Position numbers and translations under genes: made by a program
Assembly (NCBI GenBank): GCA_025642075.2
Contig: JAODUO010000560.1
Location: 163,501 to 227,500, forward strand
Direction: 5' to 3'
DNA length: 64,000 nt
Origin: Ridgeia piscesae
Taxonomy: Eukaryota; Annelida; Polychaeta; Sabellida; Siboglinidae
Notes under the pieces: generated by a model
Database searches by the model: none
Seen by the model: only the letters and a program-made list of their open reading frames with translations
What the model was told of the DNA's origin: nothing
Shown: in pieces, positions 11,571 to 23,092 of the stretch
Position numbering within the stretch: the stretch's first letter is position 1
Layout: the number at the start of each line of letters is the position of its first letter

Positions 11571-12451
11571 AAATTACAAGCCCGGGCACTATGGACTGTG
11601 ATTAAAGGGCACCAAAAACTCGCCCATAAATAAAGCAAACAACGAAAAGGATAACCCGACCGGCAACGCCCAGGACTGATTGATAAACGATCGCGGTGAA
11701 ACGCCAGCAATTACGCAAAGCCTACATAGCACGGGTCCAAATTTTGGAGGTAGTGGACACATCGTGCTATTTTTGGTTGTCCTGTATTTTACTAAACTTC
11801 AACCCCTCCCGAATAATATTCCAGAGGGCAACCCTCTCAAATCAATGTACCTCACTCCGAAAATTGCACTTATATCCAGGTCCTTAATGTCCCCTTGAAT
11901 ATATTTATCTTTCTACATATACACAGTAACTGTATAGTAACAAACGTAAGTGTCTTATCAAATAATCAGTAATGACGATAACTAATATATGTGGCAATAT
12001 CTTGTTGATACTTTTATTTTTCAAGATGCCAAATACAAAACATTGGACAAAATAACGATAAATCAGTTCGGTTTTGCAGTTGACATCACACAAAAGGAGT
12101 CATAGTTACCTTAATATGTAATCAATATATTTATGTAATATATCAAAATAATGTACATTAATTTACCTACTGATTATATTGCAAAGCAATAGTAAAATAG
12201 TTTTACGTTATCCGCAATCACGAGCCAAACATGTACCCTACCCCCTAAGTGTTGCGCAATCGTGACGTGACGCAAATCGGAGTGGATTTCATTGATTGCG
12301 TCATTTTCGCGTTCCTTAGGGAAATATACACTATTAAAGACAGAGTACTGATGCATAGCCTACTGCTGGTTATTAATGCGATGTTTGTTAAGACAATATA
12401 AAATTATGATAACACGCATTATTCGAAAATAAAAACATATCAGGGTGTTAC

Positions 12452-12789
12452 TCAATCACATCTTAAACATTGTTCTGGGTCATCTGTGTCACTCTTGTCA
12501 CAGCCATTGATTTCAACAAGAGTCCGAACAGGTATTACTCGCCCACATTTGGTATCGTTCCCTTTGCACTTGCAAGCAGCACAACGCGGCAGTTGGAATT
12601 TAGCGCTTGAACTATTACAAGGGCATTTGCTGGCGACACGCAACTTGTATACCATTGCCTAAGTTCTGGTAATGGCGGCACCGTCAAAGATACTGGTTCC
12701 AATGTGTGGAACCCATCTTCCAACCGATATCTAATAATTTCTCCTCCATCTTCAAGCGAGTCTCTTTCAGCAGAGCTGTCAACCATCAT
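12452..12789 (-). pseudogene. Decayed Cys-rich coding fragment, unidentified
   Basis: Two overlapping minus-strand frames together give a plausible protein end: an acidic/hydrophobic part (SLTVPPLPELRQWYTSCVS) and a Cys-rich part with CPCNSS, CAACKCKGNDTKCG and CDKSDTDDPEQCLRCD before the stop. The Cys pattern suggests a small zinc-binding tail of the sort seen at the end of some transposon-associated proteins. The frame changes near 12650. I cannot name it. Confidence 0.3.
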
Positions 12790-13064
12790 GCCTTACAGCC
12801 ATGACGCATCGATCCATTTGACTCAAACGAAGCTTGCGGTACCTCAGAACACTCGTATTCTCCGATGGTTTCCTCAAGATTGACATCTTTCCCAACAGCT
12901 TTCTGATGAAGAAGTCGTATCAGCATGGAAACGTCATTGATCAGCTGCTACGTCTGCTTCTGCGGCACAGTAAGATGTTACTGAGGATGCAGTTCTTCAA
13001 ATATGCTGTCACGTACCTTTTGGACTTTATTATTATCATCACTATGATTTGCAGGATATAATAA

Positions 13065-14410
13065 GTATTATTACAATGTAATATTTTATTTATATAGTGC
13101 CACATCCATAATTGGTTGTGGCGCTTCACAATATGCTGCTATTAAACAATAAGAAAAAAACTACCCACAGATAATATTTTTAAATAAATAATGAAAATAC
13201 ATGTATCTATATAATTAACTAAAGTGACCTATCAGTATTAAAAAGAACCCCTACCAATTCCATAACAACAATAGTGATCAATTAATGTAAAGGTAATATA
13301 TAATTAAAATGGTAAAATAATTACGACATAACAATATCTTTCATCCAGCACATACACACATTACCAAAAAAATATTGAAGCTATTTTTTCTACTTATGAA
13401 TGATATTTCCACCACCAGATATGTAATAATAATTACTTTTGGACAAGACACTTTATTAATTATCGGGACAATAAATCACTGAAATTTAAACAAAATATGA
13501 ATATATGGGAAATATATATTGTGGTAGAAAGGTTTTGGGACATTTAAAAATAATAATATTAATATGTTATTGTTTTAGATATTATTGCTAAAACATATAA
13601 GCTTGCATGCTCGCAGTACACGCGGGATGTTTATAGAAATATTGATAAAATAAACAATGTGACGTCATTGAACAACGCGTAATTTCCATACCTCTTTTAT
13701 GAACAATAAGCAATTTTAGATAAGTATGCAGACATGAGTATTTTTTTTATTTTTTTTTAAATATTACCTGTGGGTAGCATTCTTCTTATTGCTTATACTT
13801 TAATAACAATATTTTGTGAAGCGCTACAAACAAGTGTGGATTTGGCGCTATATAAAATAAACTATTACAATTATATATATTTTTTATTAAATTGTTACTA
13901 TTTTATCAACTCTATTAGGCCAATATCACCAAAGAGTTGCCTTTGTTTGCCGTTTAACATTTTCTGCAGATCATAGTGATGCTGCTAATTATTATTATAT
14001 AATTTATAATTAATTAAACTAATTCGCGCGTGCGAATGCAGTAAGGTTTATAAATATTCGCATGCACAAACGCGCCATCTAGCGGTATTTTGTGTAAAGC
14101 TAATTTATAATAGCGAGTTTACGGTAGTCGAAGTTATCGAGTTGCCGCCTGTCGAGATTTGCGCGTTTCTTTTGTGATTTTTTGTAATGTAGTGTATGTA
14201 TATGTATGTAAGAAATGTGAGGAGAAGTTTGGCGGCTGTTTTTGTGGTTAGGTCAGTAAGTAACAGATAATAATACGCATGCATGCACAGTTCACGCCGA
14301 CCAAGAAGACTTAACTACGTCATTTTGTTTCTAAAATGGCGTAGACTATAGACCTTCTATGGCTATGTGTTCTAGATTTTTTTCCTGGTAAACCACTGAT
14401 GTTACAGATA
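13065..14410 (+). mobile_element. Non-autonomous inverted-repeat element, copy 1
   Basis: Non-coding. Its left part (about 13068-13210, with TTTATATAGTGCCACATCCA and GCGCTTCACAA and CTACCCACAG) is the inverse of 13725-13875 (CTGTGGGTAGC ... TTGTGAAGCGCTAC ... TGGATTTGGCGCTATATAAA), so the unit carries long internal inverted repeats. The part 13340-14410 is present as an inverted copy at 39260-40320. No transposase frame is seen; class unknown. Confidence 0.65.
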
Positions 14411-15133
14411 TGATTGTTGTTGGAAGTTGTTACTTTTTAGTAACTCTGATATGATCAAAACATTAACTGTTGTTTCCCTTTAAGATAACAGCGTGAGCAT
14501 CGCGTAACACACAGCGCGGCACTGTGGGACGACCGCAACTGCGGTTACACGCGTGGAAAGAAAACACTAACAAAATACGCCATTACCCGACACAAATTAG
14601 AAGCAGGTAAGCAACAATTAATAAACTCACCAAAGTGAACGCAAATGCCGATCGCACAAAGAAGCAGCACCCGTTGACGGGGCTCACGAATTGCACACTA
14701 ACAACCTTTCGCCGACGAGAAGCGGGGACAGATAATGCACGCAAATCGCGAAAGACGCCGTTGTCAATCAGTCGCAAACAAGTCAGCGCTGAATGTTCGT
14801 TCTGTATGAAAACTTCTACCACAACCAACCAAACGCTGACTAACAAAAACACGTGGTTAAAAACGGGCTGCGCCGTAAAACGCACTTCCTCCGTTGACAG
14901 AATCATCCAGGTAACACCTTATATGCCATACGCCATTTTTGTTGGGGAGAGAATAAATTTTCAAAAACAATGTGATGAGGCCACTTTGTAAATAAATGAA
15001 GTAGCTGTGCCACCATTGTTATATTAAGACATTTTGATTACCGCACAGTGTGACGGCGCACTTATTTGACTTTGGAGTTATTCAAATTTTTAAACAATAT
15101 TACACATATTCAAAATCAATTGAAAGTCTGCTT

Positions 15134-15135
<2 letters not shown>

Positions 15136-15205
<70 letters not shown>

Positions 15206-15206
15206 A

Positions 15207-15258
<52 letters not shown>
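15136..15258. repeat. (CA)n microsatellite
   Basis: About 60 CA units with two TA interruptions near 15200-15212. Confidence 0.95.
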
Positions 15259-15263
<5 letters not shown>

Positions 15264-15295
15264 GTATGTGATGTTAGTATGTATATACATTATAC

Positions 15296-15297
<2 letters not shown>

Positions 15298-15376
<79 letters not shown>
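15298..15376. repeat. (TA)n microsatellite
   Basis: About 38 uninterrupted AT dinucleotides, 160 bp from the FN3-2 exon's donor. Confidence 0.95.
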
Positions 15377-15378
<2 letters not shown>

Positions 15379-15536
15379 TGCTTATTTAACAATACAAATA
15401 CATAAAACCCAATACATACAAAAAATGCAAGTATCATGAGGCCACTTTGAAAATGTGACAATAAAATTAAATATATTAAGTTAAAAATACTTCCATCAAG
15501 TTTCAGGTAGAGAACAAAATGATAAAGCATACCTAC

Positions 15537-15854
15537 CTATTTCAACACCTGTGTCAAGTGGCTTTGTTTGTTGGAATGAAACAGTGAGTCCACCTTCATA
15601 AATCTTCAACCACACTTTGTACGTGGCTTTTACATCAAACATTCCCTTGATGACCACTTCTCGTTTCTCAGCTGCCACACTGCCCTCTGGTGGATAACGT
15701 GCTTCTTCTCCACCGTCCCGCTGATAGTAGATTACGACTGACACAGACGGAGATGTAGATCTCTTAGTTCGTGTACTCTGTTCATTGTATTGCCATCTGA
15801 CAGTCATATGATCTTCTGTCAGTTCGACTTCGTTAATGACAATGTTTGGAGAAG
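15537..15854 (-). CDS. Exon: divergent fibronectin type III-like domain 2
   Basis: A 318-bp exon (106 codons), acceptor ...TTTAACAG at 15855-15857 and donor GTAGGT at 15536, phase 1-1. The domain begins ASPNIVI and has HMTVRWQYN (B-strand Trp), SVVIYYQRDGG (C strand) and VKATYKVWLKIYEGG, where the usual Y-x-v-x-v-x-A F-strand is altered. No Cys pair is present, which argues against an Ig fold. It is the membrane-proximal domain. The FN3 call is less certain than for the preceding exon. Confidence 0.75.
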
Positions 15855-16969
15855 CTGTTAAAAACAGAAAATTGACAGTTGTATGGCTGAATAAATGGAT
15901 TAAGGACCTATATAAAAATACACAATAATATTCTTCAAACAGTAAACTCAATTTATAATATCAGGTTTTATTATGAAAATGGATGTACGCATTTTATCAA
16001 GCCTGATGTTATTAAATGATTCAGTCGCATAGATTGTTTACGAGCTTTCAAACTAACTACCCCTGTAGTCTTGCTATATTGTATATAAAATGTAAACTCC
16101 GTCCTTGCAAAAGTGAAGGGTGGAGAAAAATGCTGTAATGGAAACATAAAAAGAAGTTATTTGTTTCTTGGGAAAACGTCCACGCATAATGAATTAAATA
16201 AGATAATTAGATATAGAACTTGGTACTTTTAGTGTTAAATGGCATTACTTGAAAACTACTCACAAGGGTGAGAGTCTGCGAGAAGATGAACATGATTCAT
16301 GTGAATTCTGGTCCTATTGACTAAACACTGTAGGTAGGCAATCAAGTAACGATTTATACTCTGTGAAAAACAGTTGTCAGCAAACATATGGAGTTTATCT
16401 ATCTCCTTGGGCAGTGTTAAAGATAGGAGATCACAACATTGGGACCCTTTGTGCAAAGTTTGCCTTATCCTCCGTATTGTCATGGATGAAGAAGTTATGC
16501 ACAACTGGCTCTTGTCATTGTACCCTAAACCATCAGTTTCCAAACTTTTTCTTCCACATACCCTTTGAGGTTTGATATGATCATCAGAATATGCATACCC
16601 GTACCTTGATAACACATAATGCACAGACTAAACATATCGGTAATCTTATTAATGAGATAAACAAATGCCAAAAAAATTAAAATAACAAATATTTGTAATG
16701 TTGTGTGATGAAATATGATTATCAAAACCAGGGACTAACTTCACAAAACAGTTTTGCCTACAGATGTTTTTTTTCCTCAGTTCTCAGATGTGATTTTCAT
16801 TAAGAGTTTCCTGACATTCGTTACTATAAATGTTATCCTGTTGACCAATTAGTGACTTCAAGTCAACACAATATATTAACATTTATTTCTTTGTATTAAC
16901 TTTAAATATATTAAATTATGTATGTTCTGGAACCATGTTTATTATCATGTTTAATAAAATCATACCTAC
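15855..16969. other. Intron between the two FN3 exons
   Basis: About 1.1 kb. Around 16530-16600 the text CAGTTTCCAAACTTTTTC..CACATACCCTTTGAG recalls the ends of hAT-type non-autonomous transposons, but no second terminus was found. Otherwise nothing is seen. Confidence 0.5.
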
Positions 16970-17293
16970 CTGTCGTGCTGCCGGTCTGTGAGACAGTGTC
17001 ACTTCTGTTTGGTCCTTGGGCCGGAGGTCGACTGTTCTCAGCATAGAGAGAGAAGACATACTCAGTCTGAGGCCTTAGACCTGTCACAGTCGCCTGATAC
17101 CTGGTCACTCCATCTGTTTTGTGGCTGAACATGTCTCTCCAAGTTCTCAGAGTCACCTCGGTAGACGCCCTGTACTGTAGGGTGAACGTCTGTGGAGGGT
17201 GGCCACTGTCGAATCCAGGGCGCCACTGAAGGGTGAGGGTGACTGAGGTGTGGTTACTCAGGATTGTGAAACCAAGTGGTTTTCTTGCTGGGC
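16970..17293 (-). CDS. Exon: fibronectin type III domain 1
   Basis: A 324-bp exon (108 codons), acceptor ...CACTTCAG at 17294-17296 and donor GTAGGT at 16969, phase 1-1. FN3 landmarks are SVTLTLQWRPGFDSG (B strand Trp), the proline-rich HPPQTF turn, FTLQYRAS and the strong F-strand motif YQATVTGLRPQTEYVFSLYA. A single FN3 domain per exon between Ig and membrane-proximal parts is typical of IgSF adhesion proteins. Confidence 0.88.
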
Positions 17294-17449
17294 CTGAAGT
17301 GGGAAATCAATAAAAATAACAAATAGTAAAACATATATTTAATAATAATCTTTTTTACAAATAAAAAATAATTTCAGTTGATTCCCAGATCAGCAAAATC
17401 TATATTTTAAGAATTAAAATATATATTTATACATAACACACTTACCTGG

Positions 17450-17590
17450 CTCTGTCGCTTCACAAGGTGCAATAGAGTTGGCTGCGCACAAGTTGCTCGC
17501 CATAATTAATAAAAAATGAAAACAAAAACCTATCCCCACAGCTCCCACCACCTCATCCAATCACTGAGTCTCTTCCTTCGCAGTTGGCAA
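17450..17590 (+). repeat. DIRS copy 1, left inverted terminal repeat
   Basis: Runs from CCTGGCTCTGTCGCTTCACA through GCTCGCCATAATTAAT and CCCCACAGCTCCCACCACCT to CACTGAGTCTC; its reverse complement is found at 23910-24050 with few differences. Confidence 0.88.
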
Positions 17591-17644
17591 AAAGGCTCAT
17601 ACTGTGATAGGTAATCTCCCTATAGCGGGGAAGGAGGGAGGGTG

Positions 17645-17765
17645 ACATGGTGAAGCGACGGAGCCAGGTAAGTATGTTACTTATAAATACATATTTTTAT
17701 TCTAAAAATATAGAATCTATTGCCTAACATAGACCTAGCCTGGCTCCGTCGCTTCACAAGGTACA
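17645..17765. repeat. DIRS copy 1, internal complementary region
   Basis: GGTGAAGCGACGGAGCCAGG plus TAAGTATG (17647-17675) is complementary to the outer left end, and TATTGCCTAACATAGACC plus TAGCCTGGCTCCGTCGC (17719-17754) is complementary to the outer right end. In DIRS elements this region templates completion of the ends during circle formation. That function is family knowledge; the complementarity is visible here. Confidence 0.85.
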
Positions 17766-18760
17766 TAATCTAGGTGAATGGATAGTGGGATATAGACAAT
17801 GTTACCTCTAATGATCTCTAATGTTGGGTGCAGGCTTGATTCTGCAGCCACTACCGGTCCTAGTTGAATGAGATCGGCAGAATAGAGAGATAGGTCCTTG
17901 AGATAAAAGTCGGTTAAGGTGTTATGACAGTGCCAGGTATGAGCTCGCAGACTCTGTTCCATGGAAGCCTGTCTGTGGAATGCGAGCGATGCATCTATGG
18001 ATCGTACCTGGTGCGCCTTAACCTTCTGGGACTCAAGGAGAGGTGTAGGGGAATTTGTGTAACACTCCAGAATCGTTTTCTTGATCCACCCAGAGATTGT
18101 GGATGGTACAATGTCTCGTTTATGCCCTGGTTTGAACTACACAAAAAGGAGACGCTTGTGCTCCCTCCAAGCCTTTCTAGATAGAATCTTAGTGCCCATA
18201 TTGGGAACAGGAGTCGGTCAACTGTTGGAATTGTGAATGAAAGCACCCATTTCGGGCCCTTGCCCAGTACTTGTGTCTTTGATATGAATGACAGGTCCAT
18301 TGTATTCGGGCATGTTCAAAGGTATGGATTTTGCCCCAACATTTGCCGGAAATAAGCGATGAGGAAAACTGTCTTCCATGTAAGCAGCTGATCCAAAGTT
18401 TGGTCTAGCGGTCCGAAAGGTGGTTTTGTCAAAGCTGACAAAACTAAGGTAAGATTCTACTCTGGAAATTGACATTCATAGTGCCTGTTCCATTTCGATA
18501 TTTCGAAGTAGCGACTTCAGTGCAACATTTCGTCCTACTTCCGCAATGGAAGTGGCACGAAGAGTGTTGGCGATTGCCATCTGATAGCCTGCAATGGTCG
18601 AGATGGCCAAATGTTTCTCCGTTTGAAGGTGGAGAAGAAAATCTGACACTACACTCTCAGTAGCCGAGAGTGGATTAATGTGTTGTATGATCCAAGCAGT
18701 GAAGATCCTCCACCTGAACTCATAAATCGCCAGAGTAGACTCTCGCTGGGGTCTACTGAC
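17735..18760 (-). pseudogene. DIRS copy 1 tyrosine recombinase (broken)
   Basis: The N-terminal helical part is intact in the long frame ending at 18476 (RPQRESTLAIYEFRWRIFTA, then LLHLQTEKHLAISTIAGYQM). Downstream the catalytic part is split over several frames: 18218-18475 (DSFPHRLFPANVG), 17995-18300 and 17735-17962, the last with MEQSLRAHTWHCHNTLTDFY, corresponding to the C-terminal region around the catalytic Tyr. The GKRRGEIHA box with the catalytic Arg, visible in copy 2, is not recognisable in this copy. Non-functional. Confidence 0.78.
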
Positions 18761-18861
18761 ATGGGAGGCAAAGTCTACCGAACGGTCTCTGTTGCAGAGG
18801 GTATACCGAATACTTTCCACGTATGTAGCTGGAGATTGGACGTATCTCGATGGATCTGACG

Positions 18862-19720
18862 TCAAGGCTGGGATAGTAACCGAGGAATGTTGAGTATCCG
18901 GAGTGGAACATTTACCAACATCCCTAACAATAGTGGGAACCAGATCGCCTGGGGCCAATGTGGGGCAATGAGGATCAGTTCGCACTGGTCCTGTTGGGTC
19001 TTCTCGAGCACCCGTGGTAACAGAGCTGGTGGTGGGTATACGTACGCCCACAGTGCCTTCCTTCTCATTGACAGAGCATCTACTGCCATGGCTGATGGAT
19101 CTGGAACAGGGGACACAAATAGTGGAAGTTTGTGATTCCACCTCGTTGCAAACAGATCCAATAATGGGATTCCCCATTTCCGTGCTCGGAAGACACGTGG
19201 TTGTAGTGACCTTACTGTACCTGACATCTAGGAAGGGCGTGACATAATGTATGCAAGGATGTTCAATCTCGTGCCGGAGTACTATTTGGTTGGCCTGACA
19301 CATGAGGAGTAGCTTCTTGGTCCGTCTGCACAGCTGTATTGACCGCGTTCTGCCCTGCTTGTTGACGTAGGACACAATAGTGGAGTTTTCTGACGCAACC
19401 AGGACTGTCAAAACCATAAGCTTCCGCAGCCAATGGAGCATGGGTCTATGTATGGCTTCTAACTCAAGTACGTTGATGTGAAGTGTTTTCTCGGTTGTTG
19501 TCCATACACCGGACACCGCCAATGCATTCCAATGTGCTACCCATCCAATGTTCGATGCATCCGTGAACAACTGAGTGTCTGGTTCTGTCGGGATAACTGG
19601 GGCTCCCTCAGAACATTGTGTGCCGACTTCCACCATTAGAAATCTTCCTCCGCCGTGGGGGAAAGAGGTATCCACCAGTCGCTGGTTAAAACATTGAAAT
19701 CCTAATGTTGAGAGATGCAA
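18862..19720 (-). pseudogene. DIRS copy 1 RNase H and connection domain (broken)
   Basis: RNase H starts with QLFTDASNIGWVAHWNALAV (first catalytic Asp), followed by INVLELEAIHRPMLHWLRKL (Glu) and VASENSTIVSYVNKQG, where the usual Asp of A-S-D-N-S-T is replaced by Glu. The correct frame then shifts to 18862-19227 (LLDLFATRWNHKLPLFVSPV, PDPSAMAVDALSM, LIAPHWPQAIWFPLLL), the conserved domain between RNase H and recombinase in DIRS. The long 414-codon open frame at 18476-19720 is therefore partly out of phase with the original protein. Confidence 0.8.
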
Positions 19721-19929
19721 TGTTGGGTTTCGCGCGTGTGCAGCCGTCCTAGAGGAACCATTTTCTCTGTGGACTCAAGAGACCGAGCAGGATCTGCCAC
19801 GTATGAGCACATCCTCCTTGGCTGAGCAGGAATAAGCAAATCAGTGTTTGATCGATCCAGAGTTGGAGTGACCTGGAAGGAAACCAGGTCGAAATGGTAT
19901 CACAGAAAAAGGAATTTCTGTTTTGTCTT

Positions 19930-20576
19930 CTTGTCGTGAATGAAGAGGCCTATCGTGTGGCAGAGATTGAGCACTTGTACAGTGTCTTGGGGTCACTTGT
20001 CGTGATATGGTGAACATATGAGCCAGTTGTCCAGGTACTGACAGAGATTGATGCCCATCACGTATACCAGCATTTGATCTCTGTCATAATCTTGGTGAAT
20101 ACCCATGGTGCTGGAGAAAGGCCAAACGGCAGTGACAGGATTGCTATATGGTGTCCAGAGTCTGAAATCGAAGTTATTTTCTGTAACCTCTGTGGATGGG
20201 TATGTGGAAATAGGTACCCTCAAGATCGATGGAAGTGACCCAGGCATCTCGAGGGGGAGATCGCCGAATGCTTCCGCACTCTCCGTCATGAAGTGGGGAA
20301 TCTCTAGGAAGAGGAGACTGTCTGAAATACCCGGGAGTTGTAGTGTCGCAGACTACCTCTACAACGTTATTGTATAGACTGTAACAGTGATTGGAGGGAT
20401 GTGCGCTTCATGATAGAGCCCTTGTCTACAAACGCAGACAGGGCACCCGTCATGTTGGACATTCTTTGAACCGAAGACGGAAACCGACTTCCAGAACATT
20501 GCACACCCACTCGCTGCATCTCCTTCGTCTCTGGACAGAACACTTTCCTACTAAGCAAAGGAGGTAACACGACCAC
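19930..20576 (-). pseudogene. DIRS copy 1 reverse transcriptase (broken)
   Basis: Frames at 20367-20576 and 19993-20289 carry RT pieces: VVLPPLLSRKVF, then TAVWPFSSTMGIHQDYDRDQ and YVMGINLCQYLDNWLICSP, the last being the Y-x-D-D-W-L catalytic motif of DIRS RT, here YLDN with the second Asp changed to Asn. Stops and shifts are present elsewhere. Dead copy. Confidence 0.78.
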
Positions 20577-20590
20577 CTGTCGTGATATGT

Positions 20591-21302
20591 CTAGATGGTC
20601 GAGGGTCGAAGGTCGCGTAACAATAGGGCTGACCGGTGTTCAATTACTGGGACACAGGTATTCATGACCTGTGTTGTCGTCCTTCTCGTTGGTAAAAGGG
20701 ACGTCCTGAACCACCCTGAACCACGTACTCTAGTGGTCAGAAAGGACTGCTGACGTGGGTGCGACACTGGTATTGGCATAGCAGCCTGCCGTAGTAGCGC
20801 GGATGTAGCCGGTGCTGACCGATGCGGGGCAGCACGTGTTTTACCGACGGTAAACGGTGCGGAGCTCCTGTATAGGGCGTAGTTTCGTTGCTGACTGGTC
20901 ACCTTGTCCCGCAACTGTAGCTTAGTTGCGAGCTCAACGAAAACTGACGAAGCCCCTAATGGAGCAGTACGAAGGTACTCCCATTCCTCAAGTGGCACAA
21001 GGGGAGAGACTCCTCGTAGAGCTTGGTCCCGTTGATGCAGTAGGATGTTGTAAGCGATGGCGCAATCCAAGGTAGCGCCATCGTACAGTTGCCACTGACT
21101 GAGGCAACTGTAAAGTTGCCTTAAGCTGTTCCAACAGCTGTTCTGTGGATACGCTTCCAATGTCGACGTGGTCAATCAGTCCTTGTACGGATCGACTGAG
21201 GGCAGCTCCCGTCCCGAAGGAGGAGATAAACAGCCGTCGGCGTGTCATGGCTGCGAGGTCACGGATATACTTCTGCTCCGTGCCGAGTCGTGCTCCCCCC
21301 AC
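20591..21302 (-). pseudogene. DIRS copy 1 gag-like region (broken)
   Basis: Two overlapping minus-strand frames (20988-21302 and 20591-21175). The first has RLGTEQKYIRDLAAMTRRRL and GSVSTEQLLEQLKATLQLPQ; the second continues YNILLHQRDQALRGVSPLVP and an Arg/Pro-rich tail. The same stretch, in similar frames, precedes RT in copy 2 (55040-55426), which supports a gag-like identity. A frame change separates the two halves. Confidence 0.65.
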
Positions 21303-22468
21303 ATGAGACCGAGAAATCTCGGTGAATCTCTTACCTACGACATGAGAGTCTCGTGAAAACAGAAAGCATGTAGAAGAAAGCTGTAACAGAGAGTGATGGG
21401 CCTCTCTGGAGCGAAAACCGAAGTAAATTGGTGTGAATTGCCCCCCTGAGGGTTTTTAAATTCTTGCTGAATTTTCTGAAAGTGATTGATCATTGCCTCA
21501 GAAAAAGGAAAACCAGGCTAGGGAGTGACCGGGATGGTATAATCGGCTGGTGTCAGTGCTGACAGACGTGGCACTGTGCGAGGGACAAGACTGTCAGTCG
21601 CCGGCAATTTATCAGAGAGATACGTGCGGACCAGTATGAACCGTTCTGAATGTGATGTATTGTCACATTGTTCGTCCGGTTGTACGGCGACTGATTGTGG
21701 AGCTGGATCATTGAGCTGTTTGTCAACATAACTCTAGGCACCATCGTCATCCGAAAAGGAATACACGAGCCGGTCATCAAACGCCGCGTGAGCGCAAGAA
21801 TTATATGAGAACGGCAAGAAAACATAATTGTTGTCTGTGTCACGCTGCCGGGCGGAACCGGCAGATTCTGCCGGTGTACGACGGCATCCGGTTGCCATCA
21901 ACCCCGACGTTAGTGTTAATGCTGAGGCGGTTTCTGATTGGATTCGGTCGGTGACCTGCGCGGAAGTGGATAAATCTCCGGCTCTCCGGATAACCGGCCG
22001 GGTCTCCGGCTTCGGGTTAACAGCCAGGCCTCTAGGTTCGGGGCTTCGGCCCTCCGGCTCCCGGCACCCCGGGCTCCGTCCCTCCGTGCTCCAGGGATCC
22101 GGCCCTCCGGCTCTGGTGCTTCGGCTTCTGGTCTCGTCTCCGTTCTATCCGGAGGAATGTCACCGATTTTCTTTGGAATCCAACTGGCGGAACTATTGTT
22201 TGTCCGGGCAGTTCCGTCGAACGGTCCAGATCGATACTGGGCCTCCGGGAGCACAACAGGGCCGATTATTCGCGCCCCGAAAGACGGTTGAACCGTCGCT
22301 AATCGCACGTTGGTAATATAGGCTATTCGCGAAAACGGTTGAGAATATCTTTCAACATGGACTAACGGTCACGGTCTTGGACCATCTCCGGGAATGGCAC
22401 CGGAGAAAACCCAAGACAGCTGCCGTGAGATATGCTACATGTCGGTATGCTAGCCAGCTTGTGGCTGC
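21303..22468 (-). other. DIRS copy 1, 5' leader region
   Basis: Between the right terminus/MITEs and the gag-like frame. 21960-22290 is unusually GC-rich with repeated CTCCGG/CCTCCGG words (for example GGCTCTCCGGATAACCGGCC). Segments 21470-21890 are shared with copy 2 at 55720-56140. No gene is supported. Confidence 0.6.
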
Positions 22469-23092
22469 GCTGTCGCGCTTACATTTTTCCATGCGTTAAA
22501 AACGTTCCGGTTGACGTTTCTGCGCATGCGCGATATACGTACAATCATCAATGTGCTGCGAAAAGACAAAGCATTTATGGCGTAAATACTACGGATTGTT
22601 CGTTAGGATGTATATATCCAATCAGCAAAGTTATTTGTCACAAATTAATACCAGACAAACGAGTTTTGAGGTATATTTTGATAGCAAGGGTAAATCACGT
22701 GACAGTACTGCGCTATACTATAATCCGTTGTCGCGCTTACATTTTTCAGGGCGTTAAAAACGTTCCGATTGACGTTTCTGCGCATGCGCGATATATGTAC
22801 ATTCATCAATGTGCTGCGAAAGACAAAGCATTTGTGGCGTAAATACTACGGGCTGTTCGTTAGGATGTGACAGTGATTTTAAAAAAAACACGTAATATTT
22901 TATTGCATTGAACGACATTTTACGAAACTCTTCACAGTAATCATCACAGGAAAGTTAACTACGAACAGCTCGTGGCATTTATACCGACAATGCTTAGTTG
23001 TTTCGCTGGACAGTGATGATTTTACATTTATTGCGCATGTGCAGAAACGTCAACCGGAACGTTTTTAACGCCCGGAAAAATTTAAGCGCGAT
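22469..23092. mobile_element. Foldback MITE nested in DIRS copy 1
   Basis: The left end TGTCGCGCTTACATTTTTCC .. GCGTTAAAAACGTTCCGGTT .. GACGTTTCTGCGCATGCGC is inverted at the right end (GCAGAAACGTCAACCGGAAC .. GTTTTTAACGCCCGGAAAAA). The left end occurs twice, at 22469 and again at 22729, so a second truncated copy or a tandem duplication lies inside. No coding capacity. A partial copy of the same family is at 40342-40777. Confidence 0.8.

Larger units (their letters stand above)
5762..15536. other. Intron between FN3-2 and transmembrane exons
   Basis: About 9.8 kb. It contains a short repeat family member (6185-6365), a box-rich MITE candidate (6408-6832), a candidate minus-strand LTR (8690-9170), a GC-rich island (9280-11570), an inverted-repeat element (13065-14410) and microsatellites (15136-15376). 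I see nothing assignable in 5880-6180 or 6840-7600. At 7600-8690 there are only loosely repeated CCGGCCAAAAGC words. 11570-12450 and 14420-15050 hold no recognisable protein; an open frame at 14635-14991 has no known motif. Confidence 0.6.

Noticed and set aside
14635..14991. 118-codon plus-strand frame as a host gene
   Set aside because: Basic/Thr-rich with no recognisable domain, on the strand opposite the host gene and overlapped by a 107-codon frame on the other strand. Insufficient support.
15050..15530. His/Thr-, Tyr/Ile- and Val/Cys-rich open frames over the CA/TA repeats
   Set aside because: They are translations of microsatellite DNA in all frames, as are similar frames at 2410-2640, 28649-28874, 29041-29474, 33385-33894, 39438-39668 and 43144-43617.
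16525..16610. hAT-type terminus (CAGTTTCCAAACTTTTTC)
   Set aside because: Only one end is suggestive; no matching inverted end or 8-bp duplication was found.
18476..19720. 414-codon open frame taken as a single intact protein
   Set aside because: Only its two ends match DIRS proteins. The middle (NEVESQTSTICVPCSRSIS...) is out of phase, the true frame there being 18862-19227. It is a frame artefact over a broken pol.
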